The notes: generated from the letters alone by a model not told the origin. DNA of 64,000 nt from Qipengyuania sp. HL-TH1 (GCF_036365825.1 NZ_CP142675.1:2922501-2986500); one strand, 5' to 3'; positions 18,565 to 27,258 are shown, numbered from the stretch's first letter. Translations and numbers: made by a program.

Positions 18565-19416
18565 ATGACCAAGCTTCTCAGCATCCGCCTCGTCGCCATT
18601 CTCGTCGGCCTCGGCTTCGCGCTTATCGCGCTCTATTCCTTCGTCATCGGCGCCTATGCCTGGATGACCGAAGAGCCCGCCGGGCATCTTCCCTACGAGG
18701 AACCGCGCGATATCGCCTATTCCTTCGATGGCGCTTTCGGCAAGTGGGACATCCAGCAGCTGCAGCGCGGCTTCAAGGTCTATGACGAGGTCTGCTCGGC
18801 CTGCCACAGCCTCAAGTTCGTCGCTTTCCGCGATCTCGAACAGCTGGGCTATGACGAAGGCCAGGTGAAGGCGTTCGCCGCCTCCAAGCAGGTGCCGGGC
18901 ATCGATCCGAACACCGGCGAAGCGACTTCGCGTCCGGGCCTGCCGACCGACTATTTCCCGTCGCCCTATCCGAACAATGTCGCCGCGGCGGCCGCGAACA
19001 ACAACGCCATTCCGCCCGATTTGTCGCTGATGACCAAGGCACGCGGTGACGGCACGAATTATGTCGCTTCGCTGCTCGCGGGCTATGCCGAACCGACCGA
19101 AGAGCTGCTCGAGCATCATCCCGAAGCGGCTCCGGGACCGGGCCTGTATCACAACCCCTATTTCCCGAACCTCAACCTCGCCATGGCGCCGCCGCTGACC
19201 ACGACCGGTCAGGTGACCTATGACGACGGGACCGAGGCGACGGTGCAGCAGATGTCGGAAGACGTTGCCGCCTTCCTGACCTGGACCGCGGAACCGACGC
19301 TGGTCGAGCGCAAGCAGACGGGCTGGCCGGTGCTGGTCTTCCTGCTCTTCGCGACGATCCTTGCCTTTCTGTCGAAGAACCAGATTTGGGCTGCGGCAAA
19401 GCGCAAAGCCGACTGA
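18565..19416 (+). CDS. petC: Cytochrome c1
   Basis: The 283-residue membrane-anchored c-type cytochrome of complex III. An N-terminal signal-anchor (about residues 5-30) precedes the heme-attachment site VCSACHSLKF. The axial methionine is in NLNLAMAPPL. The C-terminal helix WPVLVFLLFATILAFL anchors it in the inner membrane. It passes electrons from the Rieske protein to soluble cytochrome c. A terminator follows 25 bases after the stop. Confidence 0.98.
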   Translation: MTKLLSIRLVAILVGLGFALIALYSFVIGAYAWMTEEPAGHLPYEEPRDIAYSFDGAFGKWDIQQLQRGFKVYDEVCSACHSLKFVAFRDLEQLGYDEGQVKAFAASKQVPGIDPNTGEATSRPGLPTDYFPSPYPNNVAAAAANNNAIPPDLSLMTKARGDGTNYVASLLAGYAEPTEELLEHHPEAAPGPGLYHNPYFPNLNLAMAPPLTTTGQVTYDDGTEATVQQMSEDVAAFLTWTAEPTLVERKQTGWPVLVFLLFATILAFLSKNQIWAAAKRKAD

Positions 19417-19441
19417 TCGGCATTTCCAGACCAACGTATGA

Positions 19442-19479
19442 CGCCCCTTGCATCCGCGCGATGCGAGGGGCGTTTTGCT
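19442..19479 (+). terminator. Rho-independent terminator after petABC
   Basis: The stem CGCCCCTTGCAT pairs with ATGCGAGGGGCG (one G-T pair) across a 7-base loop and is followed by TTTTGCTTT. It ends only about 14 bases before the apt start codon, so apt must be reached by read-through or by a promoter inside petC or this gap. Confidence 0.88.
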
Positions 19480-19492
19480 TTCCGGGGAAAAG

Positions 19493-20026
19493 ATGATGAC
19501 GCCCGATGAACTCAAGGCCCTGGTCCGCACGATCCCGGACTTTCCCAAGACGGGGATCCAGTTTCGCGACATCACCACGCTGCTCGGTCATGGGCCGGGC
19601 TTCGCCGCCTCGGTCGAATGGCTGGCGGAGGCGGTCGAAGGCGCCGAGGCGATTGCCGGAATGGAAGCGCGCGGGTTCATCTTCGGGGCCGCGGTCGCGG
19701 CGCGGCTGCGCCGTCCGTTCCTGCCGATCCGCAAGGCGGGCAAGCTGCCGTGCGCCGTGATCGGGGTGGATTACGAGCTCGAATATGGGCTCGACCGGCT
19801 CGAAATGGATCCCAGCGCGGTGGCGCAGGGGCAGCAGGTGGCGATCGTCGACGATCTGCTCGCCACCGGCGGGACCGCGCTGGCCGCGACCGAACTGCTA
19901 AGGTTGGCGGGGGCCGAAGTGCGCCGTGCGGCCTTTGTCATCGACCTGCCTGAATTAGGCGGCAGCGCCAAACTTGCTAGCCAGGCAGTGGACGTCCGGA
20001 CGCTGATGGGCTTCGAGGGCGATTGA
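19493..20026 (+). CDS. apt: Adenine phosphoribosyltransferase
   Basis: Salvages adenine to AMP using PRPP. The 177 residues have GIQFRDITTLL at the N-terminus, GMEARGFIFGAAVA, and the PRPP-binding loop AIVDDLLATGGTA. An ATG-ATG pair at 19493 and 19496 follows GGGGAAA, so the start is one of these two; the longer reading at 19448 runs through the terminator and is rejected. Confidence 0.97.
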   Translation: MMTPDELKALVRTIPDFPKTGIQFRDITTLLGHGPGFAASVEWLAEAVEGAEAIAGMEARGFIFGAAVAARLRRPFLPIRKAGKLPCAVIGVDYELEYGLDRLEMDPSAVAQGQQVAIVDDLLATGGTALAATELLRLAGAEVRRAAFVIDLPELGGSAKLASQAVDVRTLMGFEGD

Positions 20027-20126
20027 GCGCGCGGCGATGCAGGATATATTCGCCGCTTCGAACATTCATAGGACTCGCGCCGTGCTGGCGCGCTGCTCGC
20101 GAATTCTCGCGTAGTCAGGGAGGGGC

Positions 20127-21980
20127 ATGGAACAGTCTTTAGTCATCGCGATGGTCGGCATGCTGGGCATCGGTGCCCAGTGGCTGGCCTGGCGCACGGG
20201 TTGGCCGGCCATCGTGCTGATGCTGGCTGCAGGTTTCCTTGCGGGCCCGATCCTCGGCCTGTTCGACCCCGAACACGCCTTTGGCGACTTGCTCGACCCG
20301 ATGATTGCCATCGGCGTCGCGCTGATCCTGTTCGAAGGCGGGCTGAGCCTCGACTTCCGCGAATTGCGTCATGCCGGCGACGGGGTCTGGCGCCTGGTGA
20401 TCTTCGGCGTGCCCATCGCCTGGGTATTGGGCGCGGTCTCGGCCCATTCGATCGGCGGGCTGGAATGGCCCGTCGCGATCCTGTTCGCGGGTATCCTCGT
20501 GGTCACCGGGCCTACGGTGGTCATGCCGCTGCTACGCCAGTCCTCGGTCAAGCCCAGACCCGCGGCGATCCTCAAATGGGAAGCGATCGTCAACGATCCG
20601 ATCGGCGCGCTGTGCGCAGTCGTCGCTTATGAATATTTCCGCAAGGTCGCCGAATCGCCGGGTTCAGGGCTGATCGAAGTCGTCCCGCCGCTGGTTATCG
20701 CCGCGATCATCGCCGGGCTGATCGGCTATGTAGCCGCTGCCGCGATCGCCTGGGCGTTCCCGCGCGGCGCGGTGCCCGAATTCCTCAAGGTGCCGGTCCT
20801 GCTCACCTCGGTGATCGTGGTCTTCGTACTGTCGAACCAGATCGAGCACGAGGCGGGTCTCGTCGCGGTGACGGTGATGGGTATCGCGCTGGCCAATATG
20901 AACGTCTCCTCGCTGAGGAGCATTCATCCCTTCAAGCAGAATGTCGCGGTCATCCTCATCGCAGGCATCTTCATCCTGCTGTCCGCCAGTCTGGAATTCG
21001 AAGAACTTGCCTATCTCAACTGGAATTTCGGCCTGTTCCTGCTGGCACTGCTGTTCCTCGTCCGACCGGCGACGATCCTGCTCAGCCTGCTGGGCAGCTC
21101 GGTGCCGTGGAACGAGCGGCTGTTCCTCGCCTGGATCGCTCCGCGCGGGATCGTGCTCGTGGCCATTTCCGGCCTCTTCGCGCTGCGGCTCGAGGATATC
21201 GGCTACGATGGCACCGCGCTGATCGGGCTGAGCTTCGCGGTGGTCGTGGTGACGATCATCGCACATGGCTTCACCATCGATTTCGTTGCGCGGCTGCTCA
21301 ATCTCAAAGGCAGCAACCGGCCGGGGATCCTGATCGTCGGCAGCACGCCTTGGACCATTTCGCTTGCGCTGATGATGCAGGAGCTCAAATCGCCGGTGAT
21401 GGTGGTCGATTCCAGCTGGCAGCGCCTCGCGCTGGCCCGCCAGAAGGGGCTGCCCTTCTACCACGGCGAGATCCTCAACGAGGCGACCGAGCACAATCTC
21501 GACCTCGCGCCCTATGCGGTGCTGGTCGCAGCGACCGAGAACGAGGCCTATAACGCGCTCGTCTGCAATGAATTCGCCTATGAAATCGGGCGCGACACCG
21601 TCTTCCAGCTGGGCGATGCCGTCGATGATGACGACCGCCACGCGCTGCCCAGCGGCATCCGCGGACGCGCATTGTTCGAAACCGGCTTCGGCGTCGAGGA
21701 CGTGAATGAGCGGCTCGCGCGGGGCTGGGTGTTCCGCAAGACCAAGCTGTCGGAAGAATTCGACTTCGAAGCGGCGCAGCAGCGGCTGCCCGATGCGGCC
21801 TCGATGCTGCTGCTGGTGCGCGATAGCGGCACGCTGCGCTTCTTCACCCATGCCGCGCGGCCCGAACCGCGCGCCGGCGACGTCATAGTCAGCTTCGCAC
21901 CGCCGCAGGAACGCACCGCGCAGGACGCCGCAGCCAAGCGCGACCGCAAGCGCAACAAGACCACCGAACAGGGGGCATGA
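20127..21980 (+). CDS. Cation:proton antiporter with C-terminal TrkA-N domain (CPA1/NhaP2-like)
   Basis: A 617-residue inner-membrane antiporter. About 12 hydrophobic segments span residues 1-385, including LFEGGLSL and the ND pair in AIVNDPIGA typical of Na+(K+)/H+ exchangers. A Rossmann-like TrkA-N/RCK-type domain follows from about residue 395 (PGILIVGSTPWTIS), and a charged tail closes the protein. The cytoplasmic nucleotide-binding domain suggests regulation by a ligand such as NAD(H). The exchanged cation is unknown. The next gene starts immediately after it. Confidence 0.93.
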   Translation: MEQSLVIAMVGMLGIGAQWLAWRTGWPAIVLMLAAGFLAGPILGLFDPEHAFGDLLDPMIAIGVALILFEGGLSLDFRELRHAGDGVWRLVIFGVPIAWVLGAVSAHSIGGLEWPVAILFAGILVVTGPTVVMPLLRQSSVKPRPAAILKWEAIVNDPIGALCAVVAYEYFRKVAESPGSGLIEVVPPLVIAAIIAGLIGYVAAAAIAWAFPRGAVPEFLKVPVLLTSVIVVFVLSNQIEHEAGLVAVTVMGIALANMNVSSLRSIHPFKQNVAVILIAGIFILLSASLEFEELAYLNWNFGLFLLALLFLVRPATILLSLLGSSVPWNERLFLAWIAPRGIVLVAISGLFALRLEDIGYDGTALIGLSFAVVVVTIIAHGFTIDFVARLLNLKGSNRPGILIVGSTPWTISLALMMQELKSPVMVVDSSWQRLALARQKGLPFYHGEILNEATEHNLDLAPYAVLVAATENEAYNALVCNEFAYEIGRDTVFQLGDAVDDDDRHALPSGIRGRALFETGFGVEDVNERLARGWVFRKTKLSEEFDFEAAQQRLPDAASMLLLVRDSGTLRFFTHAARPEPRAGDVIVSFAPPQERTAQDAAAKRDRKRNKTTEQGA

Positions 21981-21981
21981 T

Positions 21982-22599
21982 ATGAAGCACACGCGCCAGT
22001 TTTCCCTCATTGCCGCTGCGGCCACGCTCATGCTGGCCGCATGCGGCGACCAGCGCGGCGCGCCGCCGCCCGAGGAAGAGGAGGGCGGCGACAAGCGCTC
22101 GATCTTCCGGCCCGAGTTCCAGGTCGAGCCGATCGAGGCGCTCGAACCGCGCGGTGCGCTGGAAACGCGGATCGCTTTTCCTGAAGGCGCGGAATTGACC
22201 GAGGAGGCACGCGCCGACTTGGCCACCGTCCTCGCCTCCCCGCAGATGGGCGAGGGAGGGACGATCACCCTGCGCGGTCACAGCGACAGCGGCGGTGACG
22301 ACGAAGCCAACCTGCGCGCGTCGCAGGCGCGCGCAGATGCGGTGGCCGAATGGTTGATCGAAAACGGTGTCGCACAGGAACGCATCGTCGTAATCGCGTT
22401 CGGCGAGCAGAACCCGGTCGCGCCCAATGCGCTGCCCGACGGGACGCCGAACGAGGCAGGGCGGGCGACCAATCGCCGCGTCGAAATCGAAGTCAGCGTC
22501 CCAGTGCAGCCGACCTCCGCTAAGGAACCGACCCTCGCCGAAAGCATCGCTTCGTCAGCCGAGGAAGCCCGGACCGAAAGCAGCGACCGCGCGCAATAG
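21982..22599 (+). CDS. OmpA-family lipoprotein
   Basis: A 205-residue predicted outer-membrane lipoprotein. The signal peptide ends in the lipobox LAAC (cysteine near residue 21). A short acidic/proline linker follows, then an OmpA-like peptidoglycan-binding domain (about residues 85-175) with LRGHSDSGGDDEANLRAS-type and ATNRRVEIEV motifs. It should tether the outer membrane to the cell wall. It starts 1 base after the antiporter stop, so both share a transcript. Confidence 0.92.
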   Translation: MKHTRQFSLIAAAATLMLAACGDQRGAPPPEEEEGGDKRSIFRPEFQVEPIEALEPRGALETRIAFPEGAELTEEARADLATVLASPQMGEGGTITLRGHSDSGGDDEANLRASQARADAVAEWLIENGVAQERIVVIAFGEQNPVAPNALPDGTPNEAGRATNRRVEIEVSVPVQPTSAKEPTLAESIASSAEEARTESSDRAQ

Positions 22600-22645
22600 C
22601 GTGTTGACGCCAGCGCGGCTTCGGTGGCATTGGCGCGTCACCTGA

Positions 22646-22719
22646 GCGGGTATAGCATAGTGGTAATGCTCCAGCCTTCCAAGCTGGCTAGAGGGGTTCG
22701 ATTCCCCTTACCCGCTCCA
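22646..22719 (+). tRNA. tRNA-Gly (anticodon TCC)
   Basis: A complete cloverleaf with acceptor stem GCGGGTA/TACCCGC, discriminator T and encoded CCA. The D-arm is around AGCATAGTGGTAATGCT. The anticodon stem CCAGC/GCTGG surrounds CTTCCAA with anticodon TCC. The T-arm is GGGG-TTCGATT-CCCC. It reads GGA/GGG glycine codons. Confidence 0.97.
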
Positions 22720-22751
22720 GACTTCCCGCCATCGTTCGAACCGGTACGCTC

Positions 22752-23675
22752 TCAGGCGACCGGCATATTGTCGATCAGGCGGGTGCCCCCGATCCGCGCT
22801 GCCACGAACAGCCGGTTGCCCGGTGCCGCGTCGCTGGCGGGCACCAGATCGCTGCCGCGGCGCAGATCGGCATAGTCCACCGAATCGAACCCGGCCTCGA
22901 GCAACTCTCCCGCAAGGTCCGACAGCACGGCATCTGCGCGCTCGCCTGCGACCAGACGCGCGATTGCGGTTTCCATCTGCCGGGGCAGTGCCGCTGCGGC
23001 GGCGCGCTGACTTGACGTCAAATAGGCATTGCGGCTCGACCGCGCGAGGCCATCAGCTTCACGCACGATCGGCACGCCGCGGATTGCATCGACATGCGGC
23101 AGCGTGAGGTCGAGATCGCGTGCCATGCGGCGGATGACTGCCAGCTGCTGCCAGTCCTTCTCGCCGAAGAAGGCCAGGTCGGGCTGCACCTGGTTGAACA
23201 GCTTGCACACGACCGTCGCGACGCCGTCGAAATGCCCCGGTCGGTCGGCACCGCACAGGTCGTCGCTGATCCGCGAAACCGAGATGTTCGTCGCATAGCC
23301 CGGGGGGTAGACCTCCTCCGGCGCCGGAGCCCAGAGCAGCGCGACTCCCTCGGCTTCGAGCAGCGCCGAATCGCGCGCCATCTGCCGCGGATAGGCATCG
23401 AGATCCTCATTCTCCCCGAACTGGCGCGGGTTGACGAATATCGATACGGCGACATGCTCGGCCGCCGCTCGTGCCTCGCGCACCAGCGTCAGATGGCCTT
23501 CGTGCAAGGCGCCCATGGTCGGCACCAGCGCCAGGCTCCCGCTCGATCGCAGAGCCGAACTGGCCGTGCGAAGCGCGGCGAGGGTGGTGGCGGTTTGCAG
23601 CGGTCCAACTCCCGTAAACTGAAGGGAGGCACCTGTGCCGCCCTGCGCGGCATGTGGCAAGATCGCGCGCGCCAT
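22752..23675 (-). CDS. panC: Pantothenate synthetase
   Basis: Joins pantoate and beta-alanine with ATP in vitamin B5 and coenzyme A synthesis. Motifs seen are PTMGALHEGH (ATP site), FVNPRQFGENEDLDAYPR, FFGEKDWQQL and SRNAYLT. The first ATG that gives this frame is at 23675 and adds about 25 unalignable residues. The conserved N-terminus (xQTATTLAALR) begins at CTG 23600, which has GGGAG 8 bases upstream and would give 282 residues, the usual PanC length. Initiation at CTG is therefore plausible. The gene is divergent from mipZ. Confidence 0.95.
   Translation of the reverse strand: MARAILPHAAQGGTGASLQFTGVGPLQTATTLAALRTASSALRSSGSLALVPTMGALHEGHLTLVREARAAAEHVAVSIFVNPRQFGENEDLDAYPRQMARDSALLEAEGVALLWAPAPEEVYPPGYATNISVSRISDDLCGADRPGHFDGVATVVCKLFNQVQPDLAFFGEKDWQQLAVIRRMARDLDLTLPHVDAIRGVPIVREADGLARSSRNAYLTSSQRAAAAALPRQMETAIARLVAGERADAVLSDLAGELLEAGFDSVDYADLRRGSDLVPASDAAPGNRLFVAARIGGTRLIDNMPVA
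23598..23613 (-). promoter_or_regulatory. Shine-Dalgarno and candidate CTG start of panC
   Basis: On the minus strand GGGAG (23613-23609) is followed by 8 bases and CTG (23600-23598), where the conserved PanC N-terminus begins. The nearest in-frame ATG, at 23675, has only a badly spaced AAGG. No ATG, GTG or TTG lies in frame between CTG and the TTG 15 bases downstream of that ATG. Confidence 0.5.
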
Positions 23676-23710
23676 GACCTTTTCGCACGCGCCCCACCGG
23701 ACAAACCCGG

Positions 23711-23725
23711 TTCCCATTGTGGGAA
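23711..23725. promoter_or_regulatory. Inverted repeat between panC and mipZ
   Basis: TTCCCA-TTG-TGGGAA, a 6-bp perfect palindrome with 3-base spacer in the 140-bp divergent promoter region, extended by GG and CC a few bases outside. It could be an operator or a coincidence; no known regulator site matches it. Confidence 0.25.
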
Positions 23726-23815
23726 AAACCATGCTCGCCACCAGCACGGTGCGTTGCCGCCGGACGGCGGGTTGGATAGGGACGTCGCCAGCATGAACTT
23801 TACGGCCCACCCCTG

Positions 23816-24625
23816 ATGACGTCGCATCCCCACCGCATCGTCTTCGCCAATGAGAAGGGCGGCACCGGCAAATCGACCACCGCCGTGCACATTGCGGTCG
23901 CGCTCGCGTTTCGCGGCGCGCGGGTTGTCGCCTTCGATCTCGACCATCGCCAGCGCACCATGTGCCGCTATTTCGAGAACCGTGCCGAGACCAGCCAGCG
24001 GCGCGGCGTCGATTTGCCTACCGCCATCTGCCATGTCGTCGAGGGCATGGACGAGGCGGCGATGGAGGCATTTATCGAAAGCCGGTCCGCCGGTGCGGAC
24101 TTCGTGGTCATCGATACGCCCGGCCGTGACGATCCGCTTGCGCGCCACGCCGCCACCACCGCCGATACGCTGGTCACGCCGATGAACGACAGCTTTGTCG
24201 ACTTCGACCTCATCGGCCAGGTCGAGGGCGAGAGCTTCAAGGTCCGCAAGCTGTCCTTCTATGCCGAACTGATCTGGGAGGCGCGGATCAAGCGCAGCCG
24301 GACGCAGATCGAGCAGAACCGAGGGCAGATGGACTGGGTCGTGGTGCGCAACCGCACCGGCTATACCGAAGCACGCAATATGGCGCGTATCGAACAGGCG
24401 CTGACCGAAATGTCGAAACGCGTCGGCTTCCGCGTTGCCAAGGGCCTGTCCGAACGCGTGGTCTATCGCGAACTCTTCCCCTCGGGCCTGACGCTGCTCG
24501 ACAAGGGGCAATTGGGCGATCTCGGCACCAGCCATCTTGTCGCCCGGCAGGAATTGCGCGGCCTCGTCGCCAATCTGCGTCTTCCCGCGAACGACACGGA
24601 AACTCTCGCGGAGGCGGTCCAGTGA
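23816..24625 (+). CDS. mipZ: Division-plane positioning ATPase MipZ
   Basis: A ParA/MinD-type P-loop ATPase, 269 residues, with the deviant Walker A FANEKGGTGKSTT near residues 10-22, FDLDHRQRT with the switch I aspartate, and VIDTPGRDD as Walker B. The RQRTMCRYFENR and IEQNRGQMDW segments are MipZ-like and unlike chromosomal ParA. In alphaproteobacteria MipZ binds ParB at the poles and blocks FtsZ assembly there, placing the septum at midcell. It overlaps the next gene by 4 bases. Confidence 0.95.
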   Translation: MTSHPHRIVFANEKGGTGKSTTAVHIAVALAFRGARVVAFDLDHRQRTMCRYFENRAETSQRRGVDLPTAICHVVEGMDEAAMEAFIESRSAGADFVVIDTPGRDDPLARHAATTADTLVTPMNDSFVDFDLIGQVEGESFKVRKLSFYAELIWEARIKRSRTQIEQNRGQMDWVVVRNRTGYTEARNMARIEQALTEMSKRVGFRVAKGLSERVVYRELFPSGLTLLDKGQLGDLGTSHLVARQELRGLVANLRLPANDTETLAEAVQ

Positions 24626-24924
24626 TCCGCTTTCTCGCGCTTGCGCTGCTGCTCGCGGTGGCGTGTCGCTGGATATTCGGCAAATGGCCGTGGGAATATC
24701 TGACCGCGCAGAGCGCGACGGACCGGGCGCTGGCGCAGGCGCGGGCCACACTCGACGTGCCGCGTCATGCCAGCGAGGATGAAATCCGTCTCGCGCACCG
24801 TCGCATTGCTACAATAAATCACCCGGACAAAGGGGGTAGCGCAGCCACCTTGCAGGAGGCCAATGCCGCGCGCGACCTCTTGCTCGATCACATTTCCCGG
24901 ACCCCAACGGAGCCCCCGCAATGA
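24622..24924 (+). CDS. Membrane-anchored J-domain protein (Pam18/DjlA-like)
   Basis: A 100-residue protein starting with GTG inside the mipZ stop. A hydrophobic N-terminal anchor (residues 1-17) is followed by a short linker and a J-domain from about residue 45, with the HPD tripeptide in INHPDKGGS and the downstream helix EANAARDLLL. The order anchor-then-J resembles mitochondrial Pam18/Tim14 and its alphaproteobacterial relatives. It should stimulate a DnaK-type chaperone at the inner membrane. The 4-base overlaps on both sides fix it in an operon. Confidence 0.88.
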   Translation: MIRFLALALLLAVACRWIFGKWPWEYLTAQSATDRALAQARATLDVPRHASEDEIRLAHRRIATINHPDKGGSAATLQEANAARDLLLDHISRTPTEPPQ

Positions 24925-26324
24925 CCCACGATTTCCATTCCACCGTGCTGCGCGAATACGATATCCGCGGGATTATCGGCGAAACGCTGGGGGCAGAAGA
25001 TGCGCGCGCAATCGGGCGCGGTTTCGGGTCGATGCTGGCCGAAGCCGGGGGCTCGAAAGTGGCGGTTGGATACGATGGCCGGGTCAGCTCGCCCATGCTC
25101 GAACACGCCCTCGTCGAAGGTCTGACCGCTTCGGGCATGGATGTGGTGCGGATCGGCATGAGCGCCACCCCCATGCTCTATTACGCCGAAGCATCGGCGG
25201 CAGATGTCGATGGCGGCATCCAGATAACCGGCAGCCACAATCCCGCCAATTACAACGGCTTCAAGATGGTGTTCCAGGGCCGTCCGTTCTTTGGCGCGGA
25301 CATCCAGGAGCTTGGCCGGCGCGGGGCGGCGGGCGAATGGGTCGACGGTGCGGGCGCGGTCGAGGAGCGCGACGTGATCGACGCCTATATCGACCGGATG
25401 CTCGAGGCGCTCGACGGGCTTGATCCTGCTGCGCTCGCCGGGCTGAAGGTCGGCTGGGATGCGGGCAATGGCGCGGCCGGCCCCGCGCTTGAGAAACTCG
25501 CCGCGCGCCTGCCGGGCGAACATCACCTGCTTTACACAGAAGTGGACGGCAATTTCCCCAACCACCATCCCGATCCCACCGTCGAAGCCAATCTCGAGGA
25601 TTTGCGCGCGCTCGTCGCGGAGAAATCGCTCGATTTCGGAATAGCTTTCGATGGCGATGGCGACCGGATCGGGGCAATCGACGGCGAAGGCCGGGTAATC
25701 TGGGGCGACCAGTTGCTGATGATCTATGCCGAAGACCTGCTGGCGCGGACCAAGGGCGTGACGATCATCGCCGATGTGAAGGCCAGCCGCGCGCTGTTCG
25801 ACCATGTGGCGGATCATGGCGGAAAGCCGCTGATGTGGAAGACCGGCCACTCGCTGATAAAATCCAAGATGAAGGAAACCGGCTCGCCCCTGGCGGGCGA
25901 GATGAGCGGCCACGTGTTCTTCGCCGATGAATATTACGGCTATGACGATGCGCTCTATGCCGGGATCCGGCTGATTGCCGCATCGGCGCGGCTGGGCCGG
26001 TCGGTGACCGAACTCCGCGGTGCGATGCGGCCGATGGTCAATACGCCCGAAATGCGTTTCCAGGTCGATGAAATCCGCAAGTTTGCCGCGATTGGCGAAA
26101 TCGCCGAACGCATTGCCGCGAGCGATGCCGTGGCCGACACCACCGACGGGGTCCGCGTGACCACCGCCGACGGCTGGTGGCTGCTGCGCGCGTCGAACAC
26201 GCAGGATGTGCTCGTCGCGCGCGCGGAAAGCGAGAATCAGGCCGGTCTCGACCGCCTGGTTGCGCAGATCGACGAGCAACTGGCCGCATCTGGGCTGGAG
26301 CGCGGCCCGCAGGCCGGGCACTGA
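24921..26324 (+). CDS. Phosphomannomutase/phosphoglucomutase
   Basis: Alpha-D-phosphohexomutase of 467 residues. Seen are the N-terminal REYDIRGIIG, the phosphoserine loop TGSHNPANYNG near residue 105, the metal loop AFDGDGDRIG near residue 245, the sugar-binding GEMSGHVFF, and the phosphate-binding C-terminal RASNTQD. It interconverts hexose-1- and hexose-6-phosphates and feeds sugar-nucleotide synthesis for lipopolysaccharide and capsule. It is of the AlgC/ManB type with dual specificity in many relatives. It starts inside the J-domain gene's stop. Confidence 0.94.
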   Translation: MTHDFHSTVLREYDIRGIIGETLGAEDARAIGRGFGSMLAEAGGSKVAVGYDGRVSSPMLEHALVEGLTASGMDVVRIGMSATPMLYYAEASAADVDGGIQITGSHNPANYNGFKMVFQGRPFFGADIQELGRRGAAGEWVDGAGAVEERDVIDAYIDRMLEALDGLDPAALAGLKVGWDAGNGAAGPALEKLAARLPGEHHLLYTEVDGNFPNHHPDPTVEANLEDLRALVAEKSLDFGIAFDGDGDRIGAIDGEGRVIWGDQLLMIYAEDLLARTKGVTIIADVKASRALFDHVADHGGKPLMWKTGHSLIKSKMKETGSPLAGEMSGHVFFADEYYGYDDALYAGIRLIAASARLGRSVTELRGAMRPMVNTPEMRFQVDEIRKFAAIGEIAERIAASDAVADTTDGVRVTTADGWWLLRASNTQDVLVARAESENQAGLDRLVAQIDEQLAASGLERGPQAGH

Positions 26325-26352
26325 GGGGCCTGAGACAAGCGGGAGGAAGAAT

Positions 26353-27198
26353 ATGCGTAAGCTGTTGAGTGCGTCGCTGGCGGCCATGGCGCTGACCATG
26401 ACGAGCCCGGTCATGGCACAGGAGGCGGCGGAAGATCCTGCCGCCGATATGTCGCGCGAGCAGGTCGACGAGATTGCCGGCATGATCGCGGGGATGTTTC
26501 AGACCGAACCGCTGACCGAAGAGCAGCAGACGCGGCTGCCCGCTGCACGGCAGGTCATCGGGAAGATGATGCCCGAAGGCTTTTACGGCCGCATGATGGG
26601 CGACATGATGGATCAGATGATGCGTCCCATGATGACGATGTTCTCGGCGCCCGAATTCGTGCTGATGTCGCGGCTGGAGATCGCAGGGGACGATGTCGGC
26701 ACGCTAGGGGAGGCGCAGCAGGCGGAAATCATGGCCATGCTCGATCCCGCCCACGACCGCCGCGCCGATGCTGTGGTCAATGTGATCACCTCGCGTATGA
26801 GCGGAGTTTTCACCGCCATGGAAGGTCCCATGCGCAATGGTCTTTCCCGAGCCTATGCCGTTCGCTTTGAACCGGCACAGCTCGCCGATATCTCTGCTTT
26901 CTTCGCGACGCCCACCGGGACCGTCTATGCGGAGGAATCGATGGCACTCTTCGCCGATCCGCAGGTGATGCAGGCCATGATGCAGGCGATGCCCGCCATG
27001 ATGAGCGGGCTTGGCGATCTGGATGCGGCGATGATCGAGGCGATGGCGGCGCTGCCCGCGCAACGCGGCTATGACGATCTGAGCGACGCCGAGCGCGCAC
27101 GCCTGGCCGAATTGCTGGACGTGCAAGCCGAGAGCCTGCCCGATCTGGTCAAACCGCCGGAGACGATGGACGGCCCGGCCAGCGCCGACGCGATGTAG
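26353..27198 (+). CDS. Exported protein with DUF2059-like helical domain
   Basis: A 281-residue protein with a signal peptide (MRKLLSASLAAMALTMTSPV, cleavage near AQA/E) and a methionine-rich helical body. The segment around FEPAQLADISAFFATPTGT is the DUF2059 pattern seen in periplasmic proteins of unknown role. Further Met-rich runs (VMQAMMQAMPAMMSGL) are unusual and could bind metal or copper, but this is a guess. Start at 26353 is backed by GGGAGGAAG six bases upstream; upstream codons overlap the mutase and are rejected. Confidence 0.75.
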   Translation: MRKLLSASLAAMALTMTSPVMAQEAAEDPAADMSREQVDEIAGMIAGMFQTEPLTEEQQTRLPAARQVIGKMMPEGFYGRMMGDMMDQMMRPMMTMFSAPEFVLMSRLEIAGDDVGTLGEAQQAEIMAMLDPAHDRRADAVVNVITSRMSGVFTAMEGPMRNGLSRAYAVRFEPAQLADISAFFATPTGTVYAEESMALFADPQVMQAMMQAMPAMMSGLGDLDAAMIEAMAALPAQRGYDDLSDAERARLAELLDVQAESLPDLVKPPETMDGPASADAM

Positions 27199-27258
27199 CT
27201 CGGACGGCGGGATGCGGCGCTGCGGAACCGAAGGCGTGGCTGCTTCGCTGTTGAACTG

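Noticed and set aside
20664-22268. Minus-strand open frame of about 534 codons over the antiporter and lipoprotein genes
   Set aside because: The plus-strand antiporter has clear membrane and TrkA-N domains. The antisense frame has a low-complexity composition.
22620-22645. tRNA-Gly taken as a possible integration site
   Set aside because: No integrase, direct repeat of the tRNA end or change in gene type is seen around it.
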